A stretch of DNA of 56,077 nt from Flavobacteriaceae bacterium (GTDB taxonomy: Bacteria > Bacteroidota > Bacteroidia > Flavobacteriales > Flavobacteriaceae). The notes below the pieces were generated by a model, which worked only from the letters and a program-made list of their open reading frames with translations, made no database searches and had not been told where the DNA came from. How positions within the stretch are numbered: the stretch's first letter is position 1; every line of letters begins with the position of its first letter. The stretch is from assembly GCA_016780345.1 (NCBI GenBank), contig JADHLZ010000008.1, positions 1-56,077 on the forward strand, given 5' to 3'. Below are positions 18,692 through 26,683 of this stretch, in pieces. The translations under genes were made by a program, and so were the position numbers.

Positions 18692-18906
18692 ATAAAAACT
18701 TCTTTAGAATGGGATTAAAAAATATTGCACAATCAATTTTTTTTATGTTTCTAGGACCTACCTTAATGTTTCAGTCTTTAAATAATAAAGAACACCCATG
18801 GTTTTTATTTATTTTCATATTAAGTATTTTAGTTTGCTTATTTGCTATTTACAAAGGTGTAAAAGGACTGAAAAATATTATGAATTCTATTTTTAAAAAA
18901 AACTAG
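18688..18906 (+). CDS. DUF6095 small membrane protein
   Basis: This 72-residue protein has two membrane segments (about residues 12-31 and 39-60) with FLGPTLMFQSLNNKEHPW between them, matching the flavobacterial DUF6095 family. Its function is unknown. The start overlaps the murQ stop (ATGA), so the two are translated together. This ends the operon that begins with the TonB receptor; the thrS promoter lies just after its stop. Confidence 0.8.
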   Translation: MNKNFFRMGLKNIAQSIFFMFLGPTLMFQSLNNKEHPWFLFIFILSILVCLFAIYKGVKGLKNIMNSIFKKN

Positions 18907-18913
18907 AGTTGGG

Positions 18914-18943
18914 TTGGTATATAAAACATTGAATGTATCTTTG
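18914..18943 (+). promoter_or_regulatory. Promoter of the thrS-infC-rpmI-rplT operon
   Basis: TTG at 18914-18916 and TATCTTTG at 18936-18943 are separated by 19 nt, an exact match to the Bacteroidota TTG/TAnnTTTG promoter. It lies 20 bases upstream of the thrS ATG. Confidence 0.72.
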
Positions 18944-18963
18944 TCAAAATTTATTTTAAATAA

Positions 18964-20904
18964 ATGCTAAAAATTAGATTTCCAGATGGAGCTATAAGAT
19001 CATTTGAATTATATTCAACTCCTTTTCAAATTGCTTCGTCCATAAGTCAAGGATTGGCAAGAAATATTATTTCTGCTGAATTTAATGGAAAAAAAATTGA
19101 AACATCAACAAAATTAAATGAAGATGGAGATTTAAAGTTTTTCACCTGGGAAGACAAGCAGGGAAAAGAAGCTTTTTGGCATTCTTCAGCTCATTTGTTA
19201 GCTCAAGTCTTAGAAGAACTTTATGATGGAATTAAGCTAACAATAGGTCCTGCAATTTCAAATGGTTTTTATTATGATGTTGATTTTGGTAACAAAACAA
19301 TGTCAGAAAAAGATTTCTCAAAAATCGAAAAGAGAATGATTGAAATAGCTAGAAATCAGCATGAGTTTAAATTAAGGTCTGTTTCAAAAAAAAAAGCAAT
19401 TGATTTTTATTCTAAAAATAATAATCAATATAAAGTTGAACTCATTGAAAATTTAGAGGACGGAAAAATAACATTTTGTGATCATGATAATTTTACTGAT
19501 TTGTGTAAAGGAGGACATATCCCCCATACTGGATTAATTAAAGCAGTTAAATTAACAAGTGTTGCAGGTGCTTATTGGAGAGGTGATCAAAACAATACTC
19601 AATTAACAAGAGTTTATGGTATTTCCTTTCCTAAACAAAAACAACTAACTGATCACTTGAATTTTTTAGAGGAAGCCAAGAAAAGAGACCATAGAAAACT
19701 AGGAAAAGAATTAGAACTGTTCACTTTTTCTTCAACTGTTGGACAAGGCTTACCATTATGGCTTCCTAAAGGAGCTGAACTTAGAGAAAGATTAGAAAGT
19801 TTTTTAAAGAAAGCCCAAAAAAAATCTGGATATCAACAGGTTATATCTCCACATATTGGAAATAAAGAATTATATACTAAATCTGGTCATTATCAAAAGT
19901 ATGGAGAAAGTAGTTTTCAACCAATTTTAACTCCTGCAGATGGTGAAGAGTTTTTATTAAAGCCCATGAATTGTCCTCATCATTGTGAGATATACAATTC
20001 AAAACAATGGAGTTATAAAGAATTGCCTGTTAGATATGCTGAATTTGGAACAGTTTATAGATATGAACAAAGTGGAGAACTCCATGGACTTACTAGAGTA
20101 AGAGGATTTACTCAAGATGATGCACATATTTTCTGTACAGAAGAACAACTAAATGATGAGTTTAAAAATGTTATTGACTTGGTACTTTATGTTTTTAATT
20201 CATTAGGGTTTGAAAACTTTACAGCTCAAGTATCTTTGAGAGACACTAAAAATAAAGATAAATATATTGGATCTGATTCAAGTTGGGAAGAGGCTGAAAA
20301 AGCAATAATTAATGCAACTAAAGAAAAAGGGCTTAAATACAAAATTGAATATGGTGAAGCTGCATTTTATGGTCCGAAGTTAGACTTTATGGTTAAAGAT
20401 GCCCTTGGAAGAGAATGGCAACTTGGTACAATTCAAGTAGATTACAACCTACCTGAAAGATTCGAATTGTCTTATGTAGATCAAAATAATTCTTCCAAAA
20501 GACCTGTCATGATACATAGAGCTCCTTTTGGAAGTATGGAAAGATTTATTGCAATTTTAATCGAGCATACTGGTGGAAATTTGCCCCTATGGTTAACTTC
20601 AAATCAAGTAACTTTAATTCCAGTTGGGGAAAAACATAAAAAATACACTGAAAAAGTTTTTAAATTACTAGAAAATAACGAAATTCGCGCGACTGTTGAC
20701 ATGAGAAATGAGACTGTCGGGAAAAAAATAAGAGAGTCTGAACTTAAAAAAGTTCCATTTATGTTAATAATTGGAGATGAAGAGAAGAAAAATAAAATTT
20801 TTTCTATACGAGAACATGGAGGAAATGACTTAGGAAAAATGGAAATTAATGATTTTATAAAATATATATTAGATAAAACTAAAAAAACTCTTAAAGAATT
20901 TTAA
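18964..20904 (+). CDS. thrS: Threonyl-tRNA synthetase
   Basis: ThrS charges tRNA-Thr. The 646-residue protein has the usual order. An N-terminal TGS domain (about 1-60) is followed by the editing domain (about 65-230), with the motif WHSSAHLLAQVLEE and the cysteine-bearing ITFCDHDN and CKGGH. The class II catalytic core has the zinc ligand region MNCPHHCEIY and motif 3 (HRAPFGSMERF), and the anticodon-binding domain lies at the C-terminus. It is the first gene of a thrS-infC-rpmI-rplT operon, a widely conserved arrangement, with infC starting 18 bases after its stop. Confidence 0.98.
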   Translation: MLKIRFPDGAIRSFELYSTPFQIASSISQGLARNIISAEFNGKKIETSTKLNEDGDLKFFTWEDKQGKEAFWHSSAHLLAQVLEELYDGIKLTIGPAISNGFYYDVDFGNKTMSEKDFSKIEKRMIEIARNQHEFKLRSVSKKKAIDFYSKNNNQYKVELIENLEDGKITFCDHDNFTDLCKGGHIPHTGLIKAVKLTSVAGAYWRGDQNNTQLTRVYGISFPKQKQLTDHLNFLEEAKKRDHRKLGKELELFTFSSTVGQGLPLWLPKGAELRERLESFLKKAQKKSGYQQVISPHIGNKELYTKSGHYQKYGESSFQPILTPADGEEFLLKPMNCPHHCEIYNSKQWSYKELPVRYAEFGTVYRYEQSGELHGLTRVRGFTQDDAHIFCTEEQLNDEFKNVIDLVLYVFNSLGFENFTAQVSLRDTKNKDKYIGSDSSWEEAEKAIINATKEKGLKYKIEYGEAAFYGPKLDFMVKDALGREWQLGTIQVDYNLPERFELSYVDQNNSSKRPVMIHRAPFGSMERFIAILIEHTGGNLPLWLTSNQVTLIPVGEKHKKYTEKVFKLLENNEIRATVDMRNETVGKKIRESELKKVPFMLIIGDEEKKNKIFSIREHGGNDLGKMEINDFIKYILDKTKKTLKEF

Positions 20905-20922
20905 TAATTTAAACATACAACT

Positions 20923-21474
20923 ATAGCAATTAGAAGAAAAAAAAGCAGAAGTCCTGCTCGAATACTTAAAGAAAATCCTCACAAAATAAATGAGGACATT
21001 AGATCCAACGAAATAAGATTGGTAGGTGATAATATTGAAGTAGGGATATACTCTCTAAAAGATGGGTTAGAAAAAGCTAGGGAGCTTGAACTTGATTTGG
21101 TTATGATTTCACCAAAAGCTGTACCTCCTGTTTGTAAAATTATAGATTATAGGAAATTCCTTTATGAACAAAAAAAGAGAGAGAAAGTATTAAAGAGCAA
21201 ATCTACAAAAGTAGTTGTTAAAGAAATTAGATTTGGACCTAACACTGATGAACATGATTATGAGTTTAAAAAGAAACATGGAATAAAATTTTTGAAAGAG
21301 GGAGCAAAGTTAAAAGCTTACGTTTTTTTTAAGGGAAGATCCATTATTTTCAAAGAACAAGGTCAAATATTGCTTTTAAAACTTGCGCAAGAACTAGAAC
21401 AATATGGAAAAGTTGAGTCTTTACCAACAATGGAAGGAAAAAAAATGATTATGTTTGTTGCCCCAAAGAAATAG
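20923..21474 (+). CDS. infC: Translation initiation factor IF-3 (non-canonical ATA start)
   Basis: IF-3 keeps ribosomal subunits apart and checks the initiator codon. The frame gives a 183-residue protein from ATA at 20923-20925: it begins (I)[13 protein letters not shown], then [17 protein letters not shown], as in other flavobacterial IF-3 proteins. No in-frame ATG, GTG or TTG exists in the conserved N-terminal part; the first TTG, at 21019, would remove 32 conserved residues. ATT at 20929 is an alternative. Rare ATT, ATA or ATC starts on infC are known elsewhere and let IF-3 repress its own translation. The C-terminal half has [17 protein letters not shown]. rpmI follows after 21 bases. 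Confidence 0.93.
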   Translation: MAIRRKKSRSPARILKENPHKINEDIRSNEIRLVGDNIEVGIYSLKDGLEKARELELDLVMISPKAVPPVCKIIDYRKFLYEQKKREKVLKSKSTKVVVKEIRFGPNTDEHDYEFKKKHGIKFLKEGAKLKAYVFFKGRSIIFKEQGQILLLKLAQELEQYGKVESLPTMEGKKMIMFVAPKK

Positions 21475-21495
21475 ATAATTAAGAACTAACAAGTT

Positions 21496-21693
21496 ATGCC
21501 TAAACAAAAAACAAAATCCAGCGCTAAAAAAAGATTTAAAATCACTGGAACAGGTAAGATTAAGAGAAAGCACGCTTTCAAGAATCATATTTTGACAAAA
21601 AAATCAAAGAAAAGAAAGTTAAAATTAACTCATTCTGGACTTGTTAATGATAGTGACAGTAATAATATTAAAAGACAATTACGTTTAAAATAA
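21496..21693 (+). CDS. rpmI: 50S ribosomal protein L35
   Basis: This 65-residue, very basic protein begins [20 protein letters not shown] and continues [21 protein letters not shown], the L35 signature. It is part of the large ribosomal subunit. It lies between infC and rplT as in most bacteria. An 81-base spacer follows, longer than its neighbours. Confidence 0.97.
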   Translation: MPKQKTKSSAKKRFKITGTGKIKRKHAFKNHILTKKSKKRKLKLTHSGLVNDSDSNNIKRQLRLK

Positions 21694-21774
21694 ACGGTTT
21701 ATTAAATATGTTTAACCAGGAAAAAGGTTTAAAGTTCGTTGTTTGACACCTTATCCAAAAAAAATTAAAATATA

Positions 21775-22119
21775 ATGCCAAGATCAGTAAACTCAGTAGC
21801 TTCAAGAAACAGAAGAAAAAAAATCCTTAAAAAAGCTAAAGGTTATTTTGGAAGAAGAAAAAATGTTTGGACAATTGCTAAGAATGCAGTTGAAAAAGGT
21901 CTTTCATATGCATACAGAGACAGAAAAAATAAAAAAAGAACTTTTCGTTCACTGTGGATTACAAGAATTAATGCTGGTGCAAGAATTCATGGTTTGACTT
22001 ATGCTGAACTAATCGGGAAACTAAAATCAAATAACATTGATATTAATAGAAAAGTTCTAGCTGATTTAGCAATGAATAACCCAGAAGCATTTGCAGATAT
22101 TGTAAATAAGGTAAAATAA
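21775..22119 (+). CDS. rplT: 50S ribosomal protein L20
   Basis: L20 binds 23S rRNA early in large-subunit assembly. The 114-residue sequence has the conserved [37 protein letters not shown] and [19 protein letters not shown]. In many bacteria L20 also represses its operon by binding the mRNA, and the 81-base spacer before this gene could hold such a site, though I cannot show it. The stop is only 2 bases from the stop of the convergent dnaB gene. Confidence 0.98.
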   Translation: MPRSVNSVASRNRRKKILKKAKGYFGRRKNVWTIAKNAVEKGLSYAYRDRKNKKRTFRSLWITRINAGARIHGLTYAELIGKLKSNNIDINRKVLADLAMNNPEAFADIVNKVK

Positions 22120-22121
22120 AT

Positions 22122-23639
22122 CTAGAAAGGCATATCCTCGTTATCCTCTCTATAACCACCACTTTCAAAAGCCTGATCAGGATTTACTTTTAGATTATCC
22201 TTATTTATTTTAGATTGGTATTCAAATGGAGTTTCAAAATTGTCCAGATTTTCAAATTTACCAAGATTTGAAACGAACTTAAGTTTTATATTATTGAGAC
22301 CACCATTCCTATGTTTTGCAACAATAAATTCAGCCTGACCTGATGAGGGGGTTCTTTCTTCATCATCCCACTCATCAATTTTATAATATTCTGGTCTGTA
22401 TATAAAAGAAACTATGTCAGCATCTTGTTCAATTGCTCCAGATTCTCTTAAATCAGAAAGAATAGGCCTTTTACTACCTCCTCTAGTTTCAACAGCTCTT
22501 GATAGCTGAGATAAAGCAATTACCGGAACATTAAGTTCTTTGGCTAGAGCTTTTAAATTTCTTGAAATAGTAGAAATTTCCTGTTCTCTATTACCATTTT
22601 TATTGGATCCTCCTGCGGTCATTAATTGAAGATAATCAATAACTATTAACTTAATATCGTGCTGCGATGAAAGTCTTCTAGCTTTCGCTCTTAAATCAAA
22701 AATAGAAAGAGATGGAGTGTCATCAATGAAAATAGGAGCATTTTCTAATGCTGAAACTTTTACATTTAATTGTTCCCATTCAAATTTTTCTAAATTTCCT
22801 GTTCTTAATTTTTCAGAGGACAAGCCGGTTTCAGAAGATATTAATCTAGTAATTAGCTGAATTGATGACATCTCTAAGGAAAAAAAAGCAATTGGAATAT
22901 TGTTAGCTACAGAAATATTTCTTGCCATAGAAAGAGTTAAAGCAGTTTTTCCCATACCAGGTCTAGCTGCAATGATGATAAGGTCACTAGGTTGCCATCC
23001 AGATGTTAATTTATCTAACTCACTAAAACCGGAAGGTATACCGCTTAATCCATCTTTGTTTGAAATTTCCTCAATTTTCTTTTTGGCTTGAATTACCAAG
23101 CTTTGGGCAGTTTCTGTTGATTTTTTAATATTTCCTTGGGTTACATCATATAATTTTGATTCAGCTCTATCCAATAAATTAAATACATCATTAGTTTCAT
23201 CATAGGACTCCTCAATTATTTCAGTAGAAATTTTAATTAAACTTCTTTGTATAAACTTTTGTAGAATTATTCTAGCATGATATTCGATGTGAGCAGAGGA
23301 TGAAACCTTTTGTGTTAGTTGAACTAAATAATATTCACCACCTGCTTTTTCAAGCATTCCTTCTGATTTTAGTTTTGCCGAAACAGTAAGAATATCAATA
23401 GGTTCGGTATTTTCAAAAAGCTTGACGATACTTTGGAAAATAATTTGATGAGATTCTTTATAAAAAGCTTCGTGATGTAAAATATCAATAACTGCATCTA
23501 CCCCCTTTTTGTCAATCATCATTGCTCCTAAAACCACTTCTTCTAAATCAATAGCCTGAGGGGGAAGTTTACCTTTTTCAAAGGGAACAACAGTTGGGGA
23601 ATTATAAGATCTTTCAAAATTCTGCTTAACTTTTTCCAT
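22122..23639 (-). CDS. dnaB: Replicative DNA helicase DnaB
   Basis: DnaB is the hexameric helicase of the replication fork. The 505-residue protein has the N-terminal helical domain (about 20-125, starting PPQAIDLEEVVLGAMM), a linker helix region and a RecA-like core with Walker A ARPGMGKTAL and the H4 motif area IDYLQLM. The conserved ending SDLRESGAIEQDADIV is present. No intein interrupts it. Two palindromes lie in the 103-base region before the start. The acidic C-terminus (REDNEDMPF) is typical of Bacteroidota proteins. Confidence 0.98.
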   Translation of the reverse strand: MEKVKQNFERSYNSPTVVPFEKGKLPPQAIDLEEVVLGAMMIDKKGVDAVIDILHHEAFYKESHQIIFQSIVKLFENTEPIDILTVSAKLKSEGMLEKAGGEYYLVQLTQKVSSSAHIEYHARIILQKFIQRSLIKISTEIIEESYDETNDVFNLLDRAESKLYDVTQGNIKKSTETAQSLVIQAKKKIEEISNKDGLSGIPSGFSELDKLTSGWQPSDLIIIAARPGMGKTALTLSMARNISVANNIPIAFFSLEMSSIQLITRLISSETGLSSEKLRTGNLEKFEWEQLNVKVSALENAPIFIDDTPSLSIFDLRAKARRLSSQHDIKLIVIDYLQLMTAGGSNKNGNREQEISTISRNLKALAKELNVPVIALSQLSRAVETRGGSKRPILSDLRESGAIEQDADIVSFIYRPEYYKIDEWDDEERTPSSGQAEFIVAKHRNGGLNNIKLKFVSNLGKFENLDNFETPFEYQSKINKDNLKVNPDQAFESGGYREDNEDMPF

Positions 23640-23646
23640 TTAACTA

Positions 23647-23665
23647 AACTATAAAATCTATAGTT
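23647..23665. repeat. Inverted repeat just upstream of dnaB
   Basis: AACTATA, AAATC, TATAGTT: a perfect 7-bp inverted repeat with a 5-base loop, 7 bases upstream of the dnaB start. In the mRNA it would fold right before the initiation codon. It could be an operator or a translational control hairpin. Confidence 0.4.
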
Positions 23666-23672
23666 GAAAAGC

Positions 23673-23684
23673 TTGAAATTTCAA
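23673..23684. repeat. 12-bp palindrome upstream of dnaB
   Basis: TTGAAATTTCAA is a perfect 12-bp palindrome, 33 bases upstream of the dnaB start and 7 bases from the inverted repeat at 23647-23665. A site for a dimeric repressor is possible but not shown. Confidence 0.35.
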
Positions 23685-23742
23685 ATTTTAAAACAAACAA
23701 GTTTATGTTGATAATTAAAAAAAAATGTTAATATCTATAGAA

Positions 23743-24696
23743 TTAACCTTCAAAAACACCCATTGAAATGAATTTATTCATTCGATCAGAAATTAATTGA
23801 TCCATATTCTTTTTTGATAAATCATCATAAGAGCTTAATATAGCTTTTTTAACAGATTTGAATATTTTTTCTCTATCACTATGCGCTCCTCCTAATGGCT
23901 CATTAATAATTTTATCAATTAAACGATTTTTTTTCATATCACTCGGTGTTAATTTAAGTGATTCAGCAGCTTTTTCCTTATAATCCCAACTTCTCCATAA
24001 AATTGATGAACATGATTCAGGTGAAATTACAGAATACCAAGTATTCTCTAACATCATGACATGATCTCCTATAGCTATTCCTAGCGCTCCACCTGATGCT
24101 CCTTCACCAATTACTATTGATATTATTTGTGTTCTAAGGTTAAACATTTCAAATATGTTTCTAGCTATTGCTTCACCTTGCCCCCTTTCTTCAGCTTCCA
24201 TTCCAGGATATGCACCAGGAGTGTCAATTAAAGTTACAATTGGAATTTCAAACTTTTCAGCAGACTTCATTAACCTTAAAGCTTTTCTATATCCTTCAGG
24301 ATTAGCCATTCCAAAATTTCTATATTGTCTAGTTTTTGTGTTAAAACCCTTTTGTTGACCAACAAATAAGAATGATTGATTATCTATTTTTCCAAAGCCA
24401 CCAATCATAGCCTTGTCATCGCTTATATTTCTGTCTCCATGAAGTTCTAAAAAAGATCCATTAGTTAGCGCATTTATATAGTCTAAAGTGTAAGGTCTTG
24501 AGGGATGTCTTGAAAGTTGGACTCTTTGCCAAGGAGTAATATTTTTATAAATTTCTTTTTTAGTAGTTTCTATTTTGTAAAGTAGTTTTTTACAAGTTTC
24601 AGAAACATCAATCTCACTTTTATCACCAATAACTTTACACTCTTTAAGCTGCTCTTCTAGTTCCTTTAAAGGGGCTTCAAAATCTAAATATTCCAT
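23743..24696 (-). CDS. accA: Acetyl-CoA carboxylase carboxyltransferase subunit alpha
   Basis: AccA with AccD moves the carboxyl group from biotin to acetyl-CoA, forming malonyl-CoA for fatty acid synthesis. The 317-residue protein shows [16 protein letters not shown] at the start, [17 protein letters not shown], and the carboxyltransferase motifs [20 protein letters not shown] and [15 protein letters not shown]. The length is that of the family. accD is not nearby. A clear promoter lies 14 bases upstream. Confidence 0.97.
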   Translation of the reverse strand: MEYLDFEAPLKELEEQLKECKVIGDKSEIDVSETCKKLLYKIETTKKEIYKNITPWQRVQLSRHPSRPYTLDYINALTNGSFLELHGDRNISDDKAMIGGFGKIDNQSFLFVGQQKGFNTKTRQYRNFGMANPEGYRKALRLMKSAEKFEIPIVTLIDTPGAYPGMEAEERGQGEAIARNIFEMFNLRTQIISIVIGEGASGGALGIAIGDHVMMLENTWYSVISPESCSSILWRSWDYKEKAAESLKLTPSDMKKNRLIDKIINEPLGGAHSDREKIFKSVKKAILSSYDDLSKKNMDQLISDRMNKFISMGVFEG

Positions 24697-24709
24697 AAAA
24701 AAATGTATT

Positions 24710-24737
24710 CAAATATATAAATAATTCATAAATACAA
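24710..24737 (-). promoter_or_regulatory. accA promoter
   Basis: On the minus strand TTG (24735-24737), 17 nt, TATATTTG (24710-24717): an exact TAnnTTTG box with good spacing, 14 bases upstream of the accA start. It sits entirely in the short gap between the DMT transporter stop and accA. Confidence 0.68.
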
Positions 24738-25619
24738 TTATTGTTTTTTGTTTTTAAGTTTAATAATTCCATTTAAAAAAATCGAAAAAAAAATTAATAA
24801 AAATCCAATATAAAAACTATGAGAAAGAGTTTTATTTTCATCTAAAAATATGATAGCCATAATAATTCCATAGACTGGCTCCATGTTAATGGAAATCATT
24901 GTTGAATAAGGTGTTAAATGCTTTAAAACATTAACGGAAACAACATAAGCATATGCAGTACAAAAAACACCTAAAATTAAAATCCATAAAAAATCTAAAT
25001 CATTTAAATTAAAGAAGTTTAAATCAAATTGATCGGAAATTAAAAGAGTTATTGTAATAAAAATAAATCCTGCAAAAAGTTCATATATTGAAATAACTAT
25101 TGCTGAGGACTTTTCAATTAATTTACCGTTAATTAAAGCAAATAAAACACTCAATAATACAGAAATTAAAGCGTAAACTATACCTTCAAAATAATGCATT
25201 TGAGATTGAAAAATTAAAAAAGTACCAATAAATACTAATGTTCCTAAAAAAATTTCATATTTAATTATTTTTCTTCTGTAAATTAATGGTTCTAAAAATG
25301 AGGTAATAAATGCACCTAAAGAAAGGACAGATAAAGTAATTGAAACATTGGATACTTTTATTGCTTTAAAAAAAGTAACCCAGTGAAGAGATATTAAAAT
25401 ACCTGCAATTAGCATTTGAAAAAAAATATCTTTTTTTACTTTTAAATTAATCCTCATTATTAAGGCTATTGTTATTAGTATTACAGAAGCAATAGACATT
25501 CTGTACCAGACCAATGATAATGAATCAATTGAAATAAGTGAACCTAGAATTGCTGTAAAACCAAAAATAAAAACAATAAAATGAAAGTGAATTAAACTTT
25601 TTAATTTATTTTTTTGCAT
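24738..25619 (-). CDS. DMT superfamily (EamA) transporter
   Basis: This 293-residue protein is almost entirely hydrophobic, with about ten membrane segments in two similar halves. This is the pattern of EamA drug/metabolite transporters. Motifs such as YRMSIASVILITIALIM (first half) and FCTAYAYVVSVNVLKHLTP with SINMEPVYGIIMAIIFLDE (second half) are typical. It sits in the inner membrane; the substrate is unknown, and members export amino acids or other metabolites. Its start overlaps the end of the upstream LptF/G gene by 14 bases, so the two are coupled. Confidence 0.85.
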   Translation of the reverse strand: MQKNKLKSLIHFHFIVFIFGFTAILGSLISIDSLSLVWYRMSIASVILITIALIMRINLKVKKDIFFQMLIAGILISLHWVTFFKAIKVSNVSITLSVLSLGAFITSFLEPLIYRRKIIKYEIFLGTLVFIGTFLIFQSQMHYFEGIVYALISVLLSVLFALINGKLIEKSSAIVISIYELFAGFIFITITLLISDQFDLNFFNLNDLDFLWILILGVFCTAYAYVVSVNVLKHLTPYSTMISINMEPVYGIIMAIIFLDENKTLSHSFYIGFLLIFFSIFLNGIIKLKNKKQ

Positions 25620-26682
25620 TATTTAAAAAATATAAAGCTAGAATTAAGAAAAGAATATTTGAAATCCATGCTCCCAAAAAAGGAGATAAATTTGATTTAC
25701 TAACCATAACTGCAAAAAATTTATCAAAAAAGACAAAAGTAAATGCAGTTATAATTCCAAATGCTAGGTTAATTCCCATTCCACCTCTTCTTTTAAAAGA
25801 AGATACAGAAACAGCAAGTAAAGTAAGAATATAAACTGACAATGGTGTACTCCATCTTTTGTGTCTTACTAATAGATGATTGTTAATAAGAGGAGATCCA
25901 CTTTTAGTTTCTTCTTCAATAAATTTATTTAACTGGAAAAAATTCTGAGTTTCAGCCATGTAATTTAAAGTTGACAATTCTTTTATTTTAAAAGGAAAAA
26001 TAGTGTCTTTTAATCTAGCTGACTCAATTAATTGTTTATCTCCAGAAAAACTTCTTTTAAAATAATCGCTCAACCTGTAAATACTATCTTTTTCTATCCA
26101 TCTTATATTTCGGGCTGTAATTTTATAGACTAGTGAATTATCTTCAAAATTCTCATACGAAAAATCATAAGCCATTTCCCTAGTTGGATTATAACTACTT
26201 ACATACACAAAATCTTCATCATTAATTTGTTTATATATTTTTGAGGTCTCTCTTGATTTTTTATTTTTTTTCAAGTATTTATACTGAAATTCATTATAGT
26301 TCTTATTCTTATTTGGAACAATAAACATTCCTGAAAAAAGAGCAATAACAGCGACTATGGTTGCGGAAATCATAAAAGGTTTCAAATACCTGTTAAATGA
26401 AATTCCGGAGCTTAAAATTGCTATAATTTCAGAATCATTCGCAACTTTAGATGTAAACCAAATAACTGATAAAAAAACAAAAATGGGATATAATGTATTT
26501 CCAAAATACCAAACAAAATTTAAATAATAATCTAAAATTTCATTAAAAGGAACATCAAATTCCTTTAATTTATCGATCTTTTCTGATAAATCTACTAAAA
26601 TTCCTATAGGAACAAATAATAGCAACATTGCTGATAATGTTGACAAATATTTTAAAATGATATATTTATCTAATATTTTCAA
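25606..26682 (-). CDS. LptF/LptG family permease
   Basis: LptF and LptG are the membrane permeases of the ABC transporter that pulls lipopolysaccharide out of the inner membrane. The 358-residue protein has three N-terminal membrane segments (about 10-120), a periplasmic beta-jellyroll region (about 125-265) and three more segments (about 275-355). The start KILDKYIILKYLSTL is typical. The start codon is TTG (26680-26682), one base after the tgt stop; no ATG fits. Bacteroidota genomes usually have two such genes, and which subunit this is cannot be decided here. Confidence 0.88.
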   Translation of the reverse strand: MKILDKYIILKYLSTLSAMLLLFVPIGILVDLSEKIDKLKEFDVPFNEILDYYLNFVWYFGNTLYPIFVFLSVIWFTSKVANDSEIIAILSSGISFNRYLKPFMISATIVAVIALFSGMFIVPNKNKNYNEFQYKYLKKNKKSRETSKIYKQINDEDFVYVSSYNPTREMAYDFSYENFEDNSLVYKITARNIRWIEKDSIYRLSDYFKRSFSGDKQLIESARLKDTIFPFKIKELSTLNYMAETQNFFQLNKFIEEETKSGSPLINNHLLVRHKRWSTPLSVYILTLLAVSVSSFKRRGGMGINLAFGIITAFTFVFFDKFFAVMVSKSNLSPFLGAWISNILFLILALYFLNNAKK

Positions 26683-26683
26683 A

